Shown here: positions 5,197-5,705 of the stretch, in pieces
Position numbering within the stretch: position 1 is the stretch's first letter
How the letters are laid out: each line of letters starts with the position of its first letter
Assembly: GCA_028705905.1 (NCBI GenBank)
Contig: JAQWCP010000115.1
Span: forward strand, 1 to 5,705
DNA length: 5,705 bases
DNA from: Oscillospiraceae bacterium
GTDB lineage: Bacteria; Bacillota; Clostridia; Oscillospirales; Oscillospiraceae
Direction: 5' to 3'
Program-made: the position numbers and the translations under genes
Notes under the pieces: generated by a model
The model's database searches: none
What the model saw: the letters and a program-made list of their open reading frames with translations, nothing else
What the model was told of the DNA's origin: nothing

Positions 5197-5705
5197 TCAG
5201 CTTCTCACGAAGGGCGCGCCCACCATAGTCAGCAACTCCTTCGCTTCTTCATCGGTATTTGCAGTGGTGCAAATGACGATGTTCATGCCGCGGATCTTAT
5301 CAATTTTGTCGTATTCGATTTCCGGAAAAATCAGCTGTTCCCGGATGCCCAGCGCGTAGTTGCCGCGGCCGTCAAATCCATTGGGGTTGATCCCTCTGAA
5401 GTCACGCACGCGGGGTAGGGCCACATTGAACAGGCGATCCAAAAACTCCCACATGCGGTCTGCCCGCAGCGTCACCTTTGCACCAATGGGCATGCCTTCT
5501 CTCAATTTGAAGTTTGCAACAGACTTCTTCGCGAGAGTGACAACTGCCTTCTGTCCGGTAATCGCAGTCAAATCGTTCACAACCGCCTCCAACACTTTCG
5601 CGTTGTCGCGCGCTTCGCCGCATCCAATGTTGACTACAATCTTGTCCAGCTTTGGAATCTGCATCGGACTCTTATATCCAAATTTCTTCATCAGAGCCGG
5701 AGCAA
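5197..5705 (-). CDS. rplE: 50S ribosomal protein L5 (uL5), 5' end beyond window
   Basis: Binds 5S rRNA and forms part of the central protuberance, contacting the P-site tRNA. The reading frame stays open to the right edge, and the residues before the first visible ATG (5691) are APAL. APAL-MKKFGYKSPMQIPKL matches the interior of L5, so that ATG is internal and about a dozen N-terminal residues lie outside. About 168 of an expected 180 residues are present. Hallmarks are IVVNIGCGEA, AKKSVANFKLREGMPIGAKV, and RVRDFRGINPNGFDGRGNY followed by LGIREQLIFPEI. It ends GAPFVRS with TGA. In E. coli the S8 operator sits at the start of this gene; here that region is not visible. Confidence 0.97.
   Translation of the reverse strand, partial: APALMKKFGYKSPMQIPKLDKIVVNIGCGEARDNAKVLEAVVNDLTAITGQKAVVTLAKKSVANFKLREGMPIGAKVTLRADRMWEFLDRLFNVALPRVRDFRGINPNGFDGRGNYALGIREQLIFPEIEYDKIDKIRGMNIVICTTANTDEEAKELLTMVGAPFVRS

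Noticed and set aside
5689..5691. ATG as the start of rplE
   Set aside because: The frame continues upstream with APAL, which matches the interior of L5, so the real start is beyond the right edge.

Overview
The window is one block of a ribosomal-protein operon, all of it on the minus strand. It is the spc operon followed by its secY-adk-map extension. The organism looks like a Firmicute, most likely a class Clostridia member of roughly 50% GC. The evidence is the gene order L5-S14-S8-L6-L18-S5-L30-L15-SecY-Adk-MetAP, the short zinc-binding type S14, the zinc-type LID of the adenylate kinase, and strong AAGGAGG-type ribosome binding sites. I cannot name a genus from the sequence alone.

Layout in transcription order, right to left: rplE (L5, cut by the right edge), rpsN (S14), a 116-base non-coding gap, rpsH (S8), rplF (L6), rplR (L18), rpsE (S5), rpmD (L30), rplO (L15), secY (translocase channel), adk (adenylate kinase) and map (methionine aminopeptidase, cut by the left edge). 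Genes are packed tightly. Most spacers are 0-17 bases, and several ribosome binding sites overlap the previous stop codon. secY starts with TTG directly after the rplO stop, and adk and map overlap by three bases (ATGA). I see no promoter or terminator, so this is the middle of a longer transcript.

The one spacer that does not fit is the gap between rpsN and rpsH (4881-4996). Read as mRNA it can fold into an irregular hairpin (4927-4967). Its two strands closely match the two sides of 16S rRNA helix 21, the S8 binding site: AAGUCAGAUAUGAAAU on one side and UCUGAUAC on the other. It sits just upstream of the S8 gene, so I propose a rRNA-mimicking autoregulatory element for S8. In E. coli the S8 regulatory site is instead at the start of rplE. 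A cUUCGg-capped hairpin lies between this element and the rpsH ribosome binding site. A competing hairpin could sequester one arm of the mimic, which would make a simple two-state switch.

Functionally, the eight ribosomal proteins serve both subunits: S5, S8 and S14 in the 30S, and L5, L6, L15, L18 and L30 in the 50S. SecY inserts and exports nascent proteins, MetAP trims their initiator methionine, and Adk balances adenine nucleotides. This is an ordinary housekeeping locus apart from the regulatory gap.
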